Shown here piece after piece: positions 13,401 to 28,400 of a DNA stretch of 64,000 bases (position 1 is its first letter; each line of letters begins with the position of its first letter). The stretch is from Prostheceraeus crozeri (lineage: Eukaryota; Platyhelminthes; Polycladida; Euryleptidae). The translations under genes and the position numbers were made by a program. The notes beneath the pieces were generated by a model. That model did no database searches, was not told the origin of the DNA, and was given only the letters and a program-made list of their open reading frames with translations. The stretch covers positions 1 through 64,000 of the forward strand of contig CAJQUW010007119.1 in NCBI GenBank assembly GCA_907163375.1, in the 5' to 3' direction.

Positions 13401-16400
13401 GAATATTTTCGCCACGACGGAAGCGCTACCTAGAACTATGATGTTGAGATTCTCAATGAAAGTGACAGAAGGCGTCGGCTGCTAATCAGGAGCTAGTCGA
13501 AGTTGTTGAAAAAACTTGTCTTCGAGCCAGAGTTCAAGAACCAAGGCATCAATGCATTTCCATTTCAGAGCTTACATTATTGCAAGCACAAGCATTAATA
13601 ATATTATGTTTGAACTCTTTTGTAGTCCTTGCTTGTGTGTACTTGAATGAGCTTGAATAACGAGCATTTAAGTCTACACATTCTAGCCTACAACCAGATT
13701 CCCACCCAACTCCAAAATCCAAATCCCAGAAATATCTCAGAATCCAGAAGGCTGGAAAATCCGCTAAGTTGTGATGAATTCGGCATGTATACAGCTGTTC
13801 GACTTGCAAAGAATCGTTAGGGAGATTGGACATTGAGAGTTTGGAGATTGAGACGTTAAGGACATTGTTCACTTGGTCTCCGTGGCACAGGGGTTAAGTA
13901 CTTGGTTTAGCGATCTTTTGGTCTAGAGGTCGAGCCCCGAAAGTATCATTGGAAGTCGGCAGAAAGGGCATCCGGACTTAAAGTACCATAACACTCCAGA
14001 AAAGTCTGACTATGTCAGCACCGTCCAAGTCCCCAGTATGGGGAGTAGTGACGCTAAAGCTTCATTTTTTCTAAAAACTCTACGATTGCTTGTCGATAAT
14101 TTCGATAGAAAAACTAGAATCTGCTGATTTTTAGTTCATGAAAAATCGTGTATTCTAGGGTTTCAAACATAAGAGTGATTGATAGAGGTTACGTTTCTAT
14201 TTCAATCGAGGTGAAGTCTGAAAGGTATTTTCCTACTTGTCCGAACTTCATACCCTAGTCCTGATCATCAAGCCACATATAACGGCAAAACAAGGTCAGT
14301 AAGAAGTTGCGAGTCAAATCAGCATCCTTTAGCTTCCTCACAATGTAGCATGTCAGTAGAAATAGGTTGATCTATATAGTAGACTTCAACTATCTCAGAA
14401 AACTTAAAAACACTCTCATTTTGATGCATATTTACATTATAACTACATAGATCTTTCAATAGTCATGTAGAAGAAGCATGGATATCATTTGGTCGATTCG
14501 ATTATAAATTTGACAATTCGCGGTTCCCCAGTGATCTTGCAAGTCATATTGACAATCATTCCAGTTGTGGATTGCAATCGAATGGAAGTCATATCTGAGA
14601 TAATTCAGTGTTCGTGGAAATTTGTATGCATTCTAAACATTGTGATGAAACAAGAGACTGATTCTCCGATTTTTAAAGATTTTTTAGGCACAATTTGAAT
14701 AAAAAAAGAAATGGACCGATAAGGCGATGGCAGTCATTCAACGAGTGAGATACTAGCAGTTACTGCATTTTTTAGAAAATACCACGACGAAGTTTAAAAG
14801 GCGCCCAAGAAATATTTCCGCTTCATTGGTCTGGGCGTTCTTCCATCATGCTGTAACATGCTTTATTCCATTGAAGAAAATTTTGAATTCAACTTGCGAT
14901 AAATTTGTGTAACACTAATAAATCACAAAACACGAATCCTTGATTCGCTGCGAATATCAACATGTTACATGACATTATGGGAAATCAGTTCAACAAATTC
15001 ATAAATAAGGAAGCGACATTTTTGCCCGCCCAAATTAAATTGGAATTCAATGGATGGCGTGGGCGAGTTGTCCCTTTTGGTGTTTCTATGATCATAGCTA
15101 TTGTCAACGGTTGGAGATTGACCACTAGAGAGCTTGTCATAAACCAGGTCGTTAAGATTTTCCTTTAGCATGCTTTAGTAATTGCGGCCTCCCCTTAAGC
15201 TACCATGATGGAATAACAAGAGGCCGAAATATGTATAACATGCGATAGAAAATTCGTTCACCCTTTCGGCTTTGTTTCCTGACATAATCTAACAAAATAT
15301 TCCAACGCCTATTTTCGAAATCAAACGATAATATCACGATACTTAACCAAATCGTTTAAAAATGGGCTTACCCAAGAGCCGTCATTATCCAGTAACATAG
15401 GATATGTGCGGGCTATGGCATCACCAATCTGCTGATATTGCCAGCATGTAAGATACCTGTAAAACAAATGTCATAAGTAGTGTGAGCAAAGTACGGGAAC
15501 TGTACCAGTTGCTGGAAAATTTCAATAGGAAAATCGCTGTTATATAGAGTGCTGGCGACTTGGAATAGCAGAAAAAAGGAAATCTTGCAAAAAACAAGTG
15601 GAAGAAGAATTACAGAATGCTACATAACCTACAGCTGGTTCATGTTCATTCATAAAACATATCAAGATATCTAGTATTACATTAAATGACGGCATTGATA
15701 TAAATTACAATTATTTAACTTTTTAATCACTGATTTTAAATCACTCATCTAAGTTCTGTCATCCATAATGCCATATAATTAACCAAATATCAAACCCAAA
15801 CGTTTGAATTGAAACGCCATTAAATCCGACAGCAAGAATTGTTTGTTATAGAGAAAACACAACTTACTTGCTTTCATCCACATAATTATTCGCTTCTAAA
15901 TCTTCGATTAATTCATTCAAAAACAATGAACCAAATTGAGTATTATTCTTCACCCTGCAAGCTTCCATAGGATTTCGGATTGCAAGAATCTGCATTCTCA
16001 GAGAAGTGCTGACTTTTGGCAATTCATATCTGTCCGGCCATTTAGCGCTATGTTTTTGTCTCGATGTTCTGCGTTTGCCGTCAGAGAAATCTGATCCTAT
16101 TGCTTCATCGTTGGATGTTCTTTCATTAAAATAAATGACGACATTTTCAGTAGCACACATGTCAATACCCTCATCGTCTTCGATTGAACCGTAACTCTCC
16201 GTCATCAATACAACTTGGTAATCATGAGGAAGCTCAAGCAGCTGCAGCCCTGAAAGATGTTTAACGGGAAATGCACACATCGTAACAGTTCTTGAAAAGG
16301 TACATTGGGAGAATCACAAATGTTGATGGAATACATTGTTTAAATGACAAAAAGCAAGGTGACGAGTTGCATCAATGCATGCACGGATGGTAGTTCAACG

Positions 16401-19400
16401 TCAATACTGGGGGCTTGGACGGTGCTGAAATAGTCTGACTTTAATCTGGAGCGTTGTGATCTTTTATTCCGGATGCCCTTCCTGGCGACTTCCAATGACA
16501 CTCTCGGGTATCGACCTCTGGACCAGAAGATCGCTAAGCCAAGCACTTAACCACTGTGCCACGGAGACCAATGCATGCATTTAATCGAAGCGCAGGATTT
16601 GCAAAAAACAGCACGAGCGAGGGACGTTGAACATCAAAGAGGAGTTCTGTGAATATCAGCCTTTCATAATTTAACTGAAACTTGTAATGATGTTATTTCT
16701 GAACCATGCTTGTATTTTTAGATGTGCCATAGTCTATAGAGCAATTATCTTCCTGCTACCCATCATCACTTAATGATGTAGCATTATTTGCAAGAACTAT
16801 CAATCAATATTAAGTCATATCTTCGAAACGAGGGCAGCGACAGTCTTAGCATTTTGATCACAAATCATAGCCGTACTTTGTCAAAAATACGACGGGCATG
16901 TTCACCAAGACGTCATCTTCAAGAATGTACGTACATGTACAGCACATCGTTACAATTAAAGCCGATGATACTTCGGTGGATAGGGCTTGTAGCAAACCAA
17001 AGGGTTCGTGGGTAGGGCTCATAGTAAACAGAATGAAAAGATAAAATTTTGAATGTAAAAATTGCAATGAAATGAAATTGTTACATGTAGCCTATTTCTA
17101 GTTTTATGCTAACTTTTCAGGCGATAAAAATCAATGCCATTCATTGGATATAACTCATGTGTTTGTGAAGCAATAGTCCAGAAAATTTGCTTATAGACCG
17201 CAAGGAAACAAAAAATCTTTAACTGCCACTTTTGTCTAGGCATGCATAGCAATATCGAATTCATAACGAATGCATCGTTTGTAATTGTGTAGCAGTGTTG
17301 ATGAAATGTGATCTTTGAATAGCACCTTAATTAAATTGAAAATAATTATACATGTACAGTACATTGATTCCTGGCTGAAGCAAACATGATTGGCACATGT
17401 TGGCTAATTGGCACAAATTGAGGTCCCATATTGAAGTGAATTGTCCATCCTCCATGCGAATGTAAGTATTGTTTTATGGAATAGAATGTGCAGCAAACGA
17501 AGTCAATGGTAAGATTCTGTTTATTGGCGGTTGCTGAAGTTGATACCAAGAGATGGTCGTACAATCCAGCGCCTAATCCAGGACTGCAATATGAATTTGA
17601 ATAGAACTCTGGACCAAAATCCAGTGCTTATCAGAATGCTGCTGAAAGAAATGGATAAGGGCATGCTGATACTGAAGGGGTTAACCGTAAGAATGCAATT
17701 AGCTGCAATTGTCACTTAAAAACTTACATGAGGCAAAACTAAAAAATTGGTGCGTACAGAAAACGGTCTAAGCAAATCGCTGCTTGACGTTGCATGCATT
17801 ACACTTCGCTTGCATAAATTTTAGTTCATACAGGAATCAAGCAGAGGGTTGTGATTTTTCTTGGTACTTTCGGCCATCTGAAGCTATTTCTATTCATCAT
17901 GTAATCCATATCTTTGCCTGATGTGAAATGTCAACAAATACTCTATCATCTTTAGGTGCATTCACACGGGGCGCGACGAGACTTGACACGCGGACTGAGT
18001 TTTCGTTAAGAAACATAAATAATCCTTGCACGTCCGTGCCCTTTGTTCGAGTACCTCCCTGCCCGTTGTGAATGGGCCTTTAGAGTGTGCGTCATGCATC
18101 AAGTTGAAAATGATAGTGTAACAGAGCATGTCCACATGTATGCATTCAGTGCAGATAGAAGATGAAATAATCTTACCCTGTAGCACAAATTCTTGGTAAG
18201 GCAATTTTGGTAGTTGCTTCATGCATGTTGAGTCTTGATTGGATATTCTGATAAAATCAATTTCCTGAAATGCAAGTTGTATATTGTAGTCTTGAATGCA
18301 GACTTTACAATGTGATTGCTAAACAAATGCATGTCAACATCGAATGGACGCCAATACCCTTCAACCTCATGGCCCATGCGGACAGTTGTTTCCTAGATTA
18401 ATCCTCGTCAGAGGAGTTGTGGTCAGGGAAGATAGGGTGATTGAGCTCATTTGAGCTTAATAAGTAAATCTCGTGTAGGTACCACTTTGCATATGAGCGC
18501 ATACATGAGCGATAGAAGATTAACCGATGTTTGTTCAGTATCGTTGAGAATAGACGAGGCCATGAGACAACATAACTTGATAAATGTCAAATTGCATGTT
18601 ATGTTCATTAATTTTGCAATTTAAGTCGGTTGCCATTAGAGGATCATTGTCAGGCCTGAACACATTTCACAAATTCAAGTTGACGTAACAATGAAAAATT
18701 ATTTCATCAGTTTTATTTCTATACTTTCGTTCTTGTCTTTGTAAACTTTTAAGAATCCATGTGTCCAGCCCAGTGAACGCTTAATGAGTCATTTTCAAGA
18801 CTACCTTACATTTGTTATACATGTATATAAATAATTTTGCATTTTATTATACGTGTATGTGACATCCGCACGTTAGCTGACTTCAGTTACAATCAAACAA
18901 ATACCAGAAGGTAAAAATGTGAGCACGCTTCAAGTTGTACTGTTGTACAGAGACAGCAGACAAATCATGTCGCATATTGACCATTGCTCCGTTTAATGAG
19001 AATAGAATTCCGACTTTTCGCTTTCATTAAGCTAGCGGAACTAGAATGGACAACAGCTGCTTGTTGATAATTTCAGCTACTCAGCTAAGCACCGATCTGT
19101 CAATGTTGATGAATCCGAACGTCACTACTCGCCCTTAGAGGTCTTGTATGGTGCCGACACAGTCATCTGGAGCGTTGTGATCTTTTAGTCCGAATATCCT
19201 TCCTGACGACTTCGGGGCTCGACCTCTGGACCGTAAGATCAGTAGGCCGAGCACTTAACCACTGTGCCACGGAGACCACAATCCTTAGATGAATCATAAG
19301 AAGAACCAAATTCGTAAAACGTGCAATAGTGTAGCAGCAGGTTCGTAATGTAAGGGGATATCTTGTTAGTAGTTTTATCAAAATGCTTTTATGTTTCAAC

Positions 19401-22400
19401 TCAAAGTGTTCTCAGCGCTCCACTATATTTATGTATTAATACTTCAAAAATACGGGCTGATGCTTTGATATTTAAAGAAAATAATAATAGCCGTGGATAT
19501 TAACAAAATACACTGACAAGGTACCGGTACCCATTGTCAACCACTGGCAGCTGTCATCGTATACATACAGGTACCGTTGTCATGACACGCAAGTCCATGA
19601 CGCAATTTTGTTTATAATGTTCATGTCCGTTCTAGTCCTTCAATGTTAGTGTTGGATTTCTAAGAAGCCTTCTATGCCTGACGATGGTCCACTAATGACG
19701 ACCAAAACAAATGAAATTATAAAACGTACAAGTTTCACTCTTCACAAGCCATCAATGCCAATCAATGCACATGTATAGTCAAGACATGAAATTGATTTGC
19801 ATCATCGTAATCCGTTAATCATCTCAATGAACAACAGTAGTTCTCTTGAGTAAAACTCATCGGACATACTTTCGATTTCTTACACTGATGCCACCTCGTG
19901 GCTGCAATAAATCTTGGCTTGATGGAAATAAGTACATTTTTGCAAATTGTTCTCCTTCCGGACATCAGTAAAAATAAAAGCTTTCTTTTTCTTCGGATGC
20001 AATCAGGACTAAGCTCAAAAATCGCTACATTTCGACCCACGGTCTTTATTAAGGACAGATTACAGCTAGCTCGATATCTGTTTCTAGAGAAATTTCAATC
20101 GTCGGTCTGTCTCTGAGAGTTTCCGGTCTGTTTTTTGCAGATTCTAACGTAACCAATGAAAAGTTCCTTCCACGGCGGAAAAATGTCAGCTCCTTCTCCA
20201 CGGAATCTCATGAGCAGGTGGAAAGCAGAATCGATGATCAGGCATTGTGAGAACAGAATAGTAAAGGACATGCATATTGAGGTTACTCACATTTCCTTCA
20301 ATTTGGGATTCAGATGACACTGAATTGGATGCACCGTTCTCTTCATACGTCGATTGTGATCTGCATGGATAAACATTGTCAGGTACATGTCCATATTCCA
20401 CATCATTGCATACAAATGCACACATGATGTTGATATACAGGTACCGAAAATATTATTTCACAAAATGACATACAAATTCAAGACAACAAAAATTAAAATC
20501 TTCGAAAAATGAAGCCCCTGATTTATAAGTAATAAAGTCACATTCAAGTGCTAACAAAATTTATATTCAACTTTTCTTAAATTTAGTCTATGGATCAGAG
20601 AGTGCATGAAGTATGGTCATAGAAGTCTGCCGCAAATTTTTCTAACTTATAGACATGAAATAATAAGAATTGAGCAATGAAGCTAAATATCAAAAGCAGC
20701 AAGTGAGAAGACAAGAAACTACCTAGCACAAAACTGATTTTACTAACAGAGATCGGGATTCTCGCGTCAAAGAACTTCCTGGGATTCAAGAATTCCCTAG
20801 TCTGTATGCTACTGATGCTGTCTTTGATATTCAAATTATTATGGCGGACTCACTATTGCAGACTTAAACACCTTTACTACTTTCTGGCATAAACTAAATC
20901 TTGGAAGACATTTCAATCAAAGGACTTGCCAGCCATTTTAGAAGATGTTCTGAGACTCTCATTCAGGCAGATATCTTCACCCACCTCGGTTACTATGCTC
21001 TCATTTGCGGTTCATTGCGTAACTGCTATTATACCTCCTATTCCATTCGGTGTCTGTGTTCATTTGTAAATACTGTTAGCAATCGATGTAATTTAAATTC
21101 CACATTGTTTTATAAGAGCTGCATTTTCATAGCGAAAAATATCAAAAGTTCAATAAAATGAAATCTAGAGTCAATGGCATGACTGATAAAGAAGCCAAAT
21201 CGCATTTTGACTGTAATACAGATTGTTTCATTAAAAATGGATCACCCTTAAACATCGCCTTAACTTCAATTTTGTCTAACTCCGCCAAACTTGAACGAAT
21301 TTCTCTGAAATTTGGAAGATATGTCAGTTGTGCTTACTAATATCATTGTTGGAAATTTCAAGCATGAATATTGAGTTGTTTTCCTGTTATAGATAAAAAA
21401 GTAGTAGATAATTTGATCTTCATTTAGCAATGTTACACAAAATCATACCTCACTCTTATAAAATTACATTTGTTTCCTTTGTTATGTATTATGTTGTTCT
21501 ACAAGCCAAAAGCTATCAAGCAAAACAAAAATAAAGAAAATCGGTCAATCAGAGCCAGTATAGCACCATTATTCATCAACAATAATGTAACTGCTACATG
21601 TGATTAACTGGACTTCATGTTCCATAGCTTCCTGACTTCGTTGCGGTGGTGTTGTCAGCACTCCTGATTGCCTTCAGCTAGAAATCCATCTCTTACCGGT
21701 TGACAACAATACAAAGCACAAATAAACAATAACGAGATCGCATTCACAAAAGGCAAAGTGGCAGCTTTGCTAAAACTAGGGTTTTCTTTGCGAGCTACAA
21801 GCAAGCGACTAAATGTCCCTTACACAAATGTGCATCGATGGCATAATGATGATTTTCGACTCTGTCGTAAAGAGGGCTCTGGCCGTCCACGCAAAACATC
21901 CAAACGTAGAGACCGCCTAATTTTGAGATTTGTTAAAGTTGATCCAAGTCTCTCGTTAACTGAGATGGCTGTACTAGTCTCGTCTATTTCTAAGTCCACT
22001 ATTCGTAGAAGACTTATTGAGTCGAATTTCAAGAGCTGTAAGAGGCCTTCTCAGATCGAATTATCAGGTCAGCATACAAAAAGACGTCTCAGATGGGCAA
22101 TGAGTCATTGTCACTGGCGAAATCAATGGGATCGGGTTGTCTGGTCTGATGAGGCATTAGTCCGTCTGAAGGATAGTGATGGTCGATTGAGATTATGGAT
22201 AAAATCTGATCAGGAAATTCCGAGACATTTACATCGTCCCCGGGTACAAGGTGGTGCGACTGCCGCTCTGAACTTCACATACAGCAAGGAACCATGAATT
22301 CTGAACGCTATGTGAATGTTTTACGAATGAACATTGGCCAAATGACAGATCAACTTGGTGATCCATCGACTTGGTTATTTATGGATGATAATGCTACGTG

Positions 22401-25400
22401 TCACAGGAATAGTAGAGTAGTCAACTTATGCAAGTCTCAATTAGGGTTTAGGACATAATCTTGGCCAGCTCGTTCTCCTGATCTGAATCCCATAGAAGAT
22501 GTATGGAGTATTCTAAAACGTAGCGTTCGTAGTTCACTGCTACCTACGTATACAGATGGCGTATCACAACTTACGTCACTGTTAAAAAGAGAGTGGAGAA
22601 AGTTAGATCAGTCAAAAATCAACGATATCATCGAATCAATGCCTAGACGAATTGGTAATGTCATTGACAATAAGGGTAGGGCCACAAAATATTAGCTTCT
22701 TAAGAACCGTTACTGTATCATAGCTTATCAGATTATATAAGGACATTTAAATATAGGGACATGAAATAACATGAAAAATGCTTTCTGTATCATACTTATG
22801 TTTTATTTAGTCAAATTTTAGGATGATCCACTTTTTATGAAACGGACTGTAGAAAGACAGTAAAGAAGATCATTCACATCATAAACGTTTGCTTAATTTT
22901 TCGTAATTCATTAAACAGAATATGTCTACATATTCTTAGTATGACTGCATTGTTCTATTCTGACTTTTTACTTATGGCATAGAGGATATCTGCTAAATTT
23001 GCTAAGACGAAAAGGACATCCGCCATTCTGTTGCTTACCTTCGACCACCAAGTCGTTTACTTGCCCGACTTTCCCAACTTTCTAGGTAAACATCATCATC
23101 TGTTTTCAGTCTTCGCTTCTTCCGGTCGTATCTCAGTCTTCGCAACAACTTATCCTTCCATGTGCCCTATAGACAGAATTAGCTAACTACATAAAAACAT
23201 CAAATGAAGCGGATTAATAAGACATGATAAAACATCGCATTACAATATACATACACGTACAATAACAGGTAGGAGTAGCTATGGAGTACTAAATGGCTCA
23301 TAAGGCGCTTAGAATATTGAGAATTTAACGATGGAATAGACCATTGACTGTGCAGGATTGATAGAACATAAAAACGATCAGGATTAGAAAAATGTTCAGA
23401 ATTGGGATTATATCGATGCAAAGTATTTGACGTTAAAAATTGACTCACTGAATCAAAAATTGTCTTACTGATTAGTAAATGCAATACTGCGTCAATCCCT
23501 TGATTATTTTATGAAAGCTATGTAGATTCAGTACTACGTTTTGCAACGACGTTTAAGATAATTATATCTTTGTATATACACATACATAATAATACTTTCG
23601 CTTATTAGATATTTCATCAAAATTGTAATCTGAACATGGTCACTCTGAGCCTAGAAATCCTGAACCTGAACTTCAATGCAAGTGAAGTGGAAAGTCAAGC
23701 TGCTGAATTCAAAAGTTCAAATGTAAATATTGTCAAGTTTTCTAGAAAAATCCTTGCGACATTTTCTCCAATAATACTACATTATCAAGTTATGATGGAC
23801 AGAAGGAATATAATTGCACAAAAGACTGGCATTCAATTCAAACATGGTACAAAGCTATTATTATGTTATCGAAGGATTGGGCATTGACAGAGCTTCTATC
23901 TAATGTTTAATTTTGATTTAATTTCTGCAATACGCACTGATTCTCTTAATCTCAAATAATGTAAGTATGGGGTGTTGAGACAGACGCGTGTTTCATATAA
24001 TGATTCAACGAAAAAGATCAATCTGCCATAAACCTCATTTTTACACAACACACTGTGCTGCTTCCTCAGGCGATAATAAAAATTCAAATGGCAAAGGAAG
24101 CAGCACGGCCTATGACTTGCTGTGCAAGAAAAGATTAAACTGTTTATGTCAGATTGGTATTTTTTTAACTAAATACCGTATTTCCTCTAATAAGCGGCCG
24201 TTTATTTACAAACGCCCACGTTGAAGTGCGGCATTTATTAAAATGCACGATTTTCCACATGAAATTTTTCCAAATTGAATAACAATGATCATCACAGGCA
24301 TGAAACGGAAAATTATCAATTAGACCTGAAAACTCATCCAGCAGGTTTCTTACTGCATTACCAATTTATTAATTGTCCTCAAAGCGTGATGGCTTCGACG
24401 CTGACTGAACACAGCAAGAGACTAATATCTTGGAATTACCGATACCTGTATTTGTTGTTCCCTCCCATGGTGACTTGAATGCAGGGCTCAGACACACACA
24501 AAACCTGAGCGTGATGATGAGTTATGAGATGACTCGGTGATCGACAGTACGGTATAGAAACAACCAGAGTCAGGAACCCCTATCCTGACTCTGACAGCCA
24601 CCATTAGGTGACAACTTCTAGGCTAGGATAATTTTTAGAAAGGGCTGAGTGTGATGCCTTTATTATGTGACTTATTCTATCATAATATAGACTACACCAC
24701 CAGGCAATATCATAATGCATTCCAGCATTGTTTGATAACTAAGTCTTTGTTTTGTAGCTCAATAGATGATACATGTACTGCAGCTATATGTCATTATTAG
24801 AGGAATTACGGTAGTTACTCTCAATCTTTGGTTCAATGAATCGATGTCTTTTGCTTGTAGTTATGCAGTTCTTATCTGCAACGGCTGGAGATTGACATGA
24901 GTTGAGATGTTTGCAAATGAATGACTGTTTTGAGAGAGATGTTCTGTTACTCAACCATGCGACGATCGGATAGTGCTTCGCACGTATGAGCTACATTTAA
25001 CTTGGTATACAATCTCTCTGTTAAAGAATAGTTATTTGTTGATGTTCTGGCAACCCTTCCATATGCATGTTGTTCTTCCAACAACGTGAAGCTTCGAAGG
25101 ATGATGGTGAAGATATTCCCAAGTGCGTTGACATGCACGGAACCCGACTTGAGAGCGTGGACAGCTTCTGCTATCTTGGTGATGTTATCGACAGTTGCGG
25201 TGGTGTTGAGTCAGCAGTGGTTGCCAGAATACGGTGTCGTTGGAGAAAGTTTCGGGAGCTCCAAGCCATCTTAACATCGAAGTCACCGTCCATGCGAGTC
25301 AAAGGCCAGCTGTATGCTGCATGTGTCCGGCAAGCAATGATTTACGGTTGTGAATCGTGGCTCCTGCTCGCAAATCATGAAAGGATGCTGCTGTCTACGG

Positions 25401-28400
25401 AGATGCGCATGATACGTTGGATGTGCGGAGTGAGAAGATCAGAGAGAAGGCCGAATGAAGAACTGCGACAGGAAATGGGGCTAGAGAACATCTTGGATTC
25501 GATCAGAAGACAAAGGTTGCGCTGGTTTGGTCATGTGCGGAGGAAGAGCGAGTCGGAATGAGTCAAGAAAGTTACGGACATGGAAGTATCTGGCAAGCGT
25601 GCTGTTGGACGGCAAAGAAAGACCTGGCACGATGTCATCGCCGAAGACCTGAAAAGTGTTGGTGCTCAAGAAGCTGATACACACGATCGCCAGAAGTGGA
25701 GGAGCATCATCAAGCGGAAATCGTCTAACCCAGCATCTTCTGGGCCACAAGGACGCAAAAAGCGATGAGTGAGTGAGAGTCTTCCATTCTTTTTTAGAGC
25801 TGCTCTGTGGTCGCTGGAGAGATGTGTAGGCCTCAATGGAAGATTTAAGCTGAAGAATTTTCTGACCTTTTCATTCAAGGAATCACTTACAAATGGAATT
25901 TGAAAACAGAAAACTTTTTCGAGTTCAGTTTAATAATACTTGTGATGAAATCCCAATCGCTGACGATCTTTGAAGAATGCAGAACAATCATTTATTAGAA
26001 GCAAAAACGAACGAAAGAACAACATGCACATGGACAGATTGCAAGAACATGAACAACGAATCACGCTCTAACGAACAATATGTTACTCATGTTGTTACGC
26101 AAGTTGGATGTAATTCATGCAAGGAACTATAAGTAGGAAGCACTATCCGATCTTCAAATGTTAGAATATTTGAACATCTCTCTAAAAAGAAATCATCCGA
26201 GTGCATGGCAGTCTCCTCCCGAAGCATATAAGATCTGCGTGACTATATTAAGAAAATACATGTATCCATCTAATCTAGGAGCAGTATATACTAAAGAAAT
26301 CAAACCAACGTTAAATAACAAATGAGAGTTCTATCAAGATCAACCTTAGATGGCATTATGACATTTTGAATCATGTTTGAATATTGTACCTCAGTCTACT
26401 GTAAAGTACTCTTCCTTCTTCAATCATCACTTAAAAATGTAGTATTAGCGTCGAAAATTTGTAAGAATAAAGACCTTTCAAAATTTCCATTGGAATTTTT
26501 AATTTTAGCAGCTTAGCTTTATATTTCACTTTCTTAAAACTGATTTATCATGCTGTTTAAACAGAATTATTCACTATTATCCATTGGATGACTTTGTATT
26601 ATGTTGTTGACATTGCATAATGGAAAATGATACAATATGAAGGTCTGGAGTTTCATATGTCTTCTTCCTCCTGTTATGTGGATTTTTAAGATTGGATACG
26701 AAAAAAAAACCACTATAGTAAATCCACAAAAATGCAATGTAATGTTTTCACTTACAGTAAAGCGATAAGCCTCATTGACGCAGGTAGAGTGAATGTAAAA
26801 GTGATGGACTTATAGGGGTGTCAACATGAAATCTGTGTTCTAATTTGGACATTATTCAATGAAGGATAAATTCATAGTTTTATCATTTACATTACAGCAA
26901 ATATGGGAAGAAAACATCAAATCTTACATGTTATGGAATTATGCTGTGGATGGATTTACGATATACTTAATCTTACCCATGTCACATCTTTATAAGCCAT
27001 AATTGGATATGCTGACAACAATAATTCGTTAATCTGTGTGTGTCTTATTTGCTCAATCATTGCATGTATATTATCTTGTTGAAGTTGACACGGAGCCATA
27101 TGTGGTTAATGAAAATATAATTTTAATTTCATATTTTGAGTTATTGAAATTGAACTGTGACGCAATCAAATTGCTCGGGATTCATGATCAGGGATGAAAA
27201 TATCGAGATTCGGATATGAATTCCATACAATCACTGGATCAAACAGTCAATGGCTAAATTCAGTTTCATTATTCTTTTCCTGTGTTACAATGCACAGCGC
27301 AACAAATCACCGTTGTTGAATTCATCGCCACAAATGTCAGTTTTAAAAGACGTATCCAGTTTGATGTAGTAAATGATAAGGTGATGTGAAAAATGAACTT
27401 ACCCATGACCCATCTTTATCAGCCATCATCGGATATGCTTCCAGTAATGCGTCACCAATCTCATGGTATTGTTGTGAAGTCAAACATCTAAAAAAGGAGT
27501 CATCGTTTCAAAATGCAAGTAGAAAATATTTTATACAGAATCAAGTGCATGATCTCCGCTGAAATGAAATATTCAGGGTAAAGACGAATTTCCTCCCACC
27601 ATCCTTGATTCCTCCACCTCCTATGATGGATAAGAAGGGCTCTGAAAATTGTTTTTACTTTGGAAATTCGTTGATTGCGGTGACCGATTAAAAGTTCAGC
27701 TTTACTCACTTGATTTCATGTTTCGATCATAAAAATCAATTTTTATTGAGCCAACTAAAATATGCACCATGCTAATGTTTCAGAATTATTGGACATTCAA
27801 AGAGAAAAAGCTTATGTGTTTGTGGTTGAAATAATGGGCCGCATGGTACTTGATGAAGTAATTTGGCAGGGAGTCAAGTCCCCTCCCCATGGATTAAGTC
27901 TTGGCAAAAAAGCATAACCTGTGATTATAAAGATGACCAACGTAGACTTTCTTCACGTCGACCTTTACGTGAACATCTTCGATCAGTTTATTATGAGTCA
28001 GGTGTAAAGATGCTCGATTGGTTCAGCGTAAATGGAAAGACGTTGGTGTCGACAATCGAGTCTATCACATTTTCCTCAACCGCAATCGAACGGGACACTG
28101 GCGATATAAAGTCTACCTCCACTAGATCGGAACTACAAGCAATCACCTGTTTAGCTGCGGAGAACCACAAATGTAAGATCATGTTATCGCATGTAATAAT
28201 ATTAGATTGGTAAGTGATCTGAAAGAGGTTGATTCCACCCTGCGTGACTGGCTATCACGGAGTAACTTAATTCTATGACTACTGTTCATTTGATTTTGTG
28301 CAAACTACAGGGATGAGAATGTGGCAGCGGGCGCTGCAGCGGAAATTGATGCTTCACGAGGGCCCCAATAGAAAAAAAATAAAAATTACATTAGGCATTG

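Larger units (their letters stand above)
11877..15371 (-). other. Intron with a LINE relic and a SINE
   Basis: Between the YP and basic exons of module 5. It carries the CR1-type relic (12,531-13,180) and SINE copy B (13,874-14,070). Small open frames on both strands at 14,962-15,171 have no support. Confidence 0.45.
20361..23038 (-). other. Intron with a Tc1-like element
   Basis: Between module 4's basic exon and module 5's linker. It contains the Tc1-like element (21,219-22,849); no other support. Confidence 0.45.

Noticed and set aside
14962-15171. Overlapping 68-codon frames on both strands
   Set aside because: No motif and no splice context; likely chance in an intron.
27863-28213. 116-codon plus-strand frame
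   Set aside because: Not recognisable in any frame. A weak impression of transposase helix-turn-helix could not be supported.
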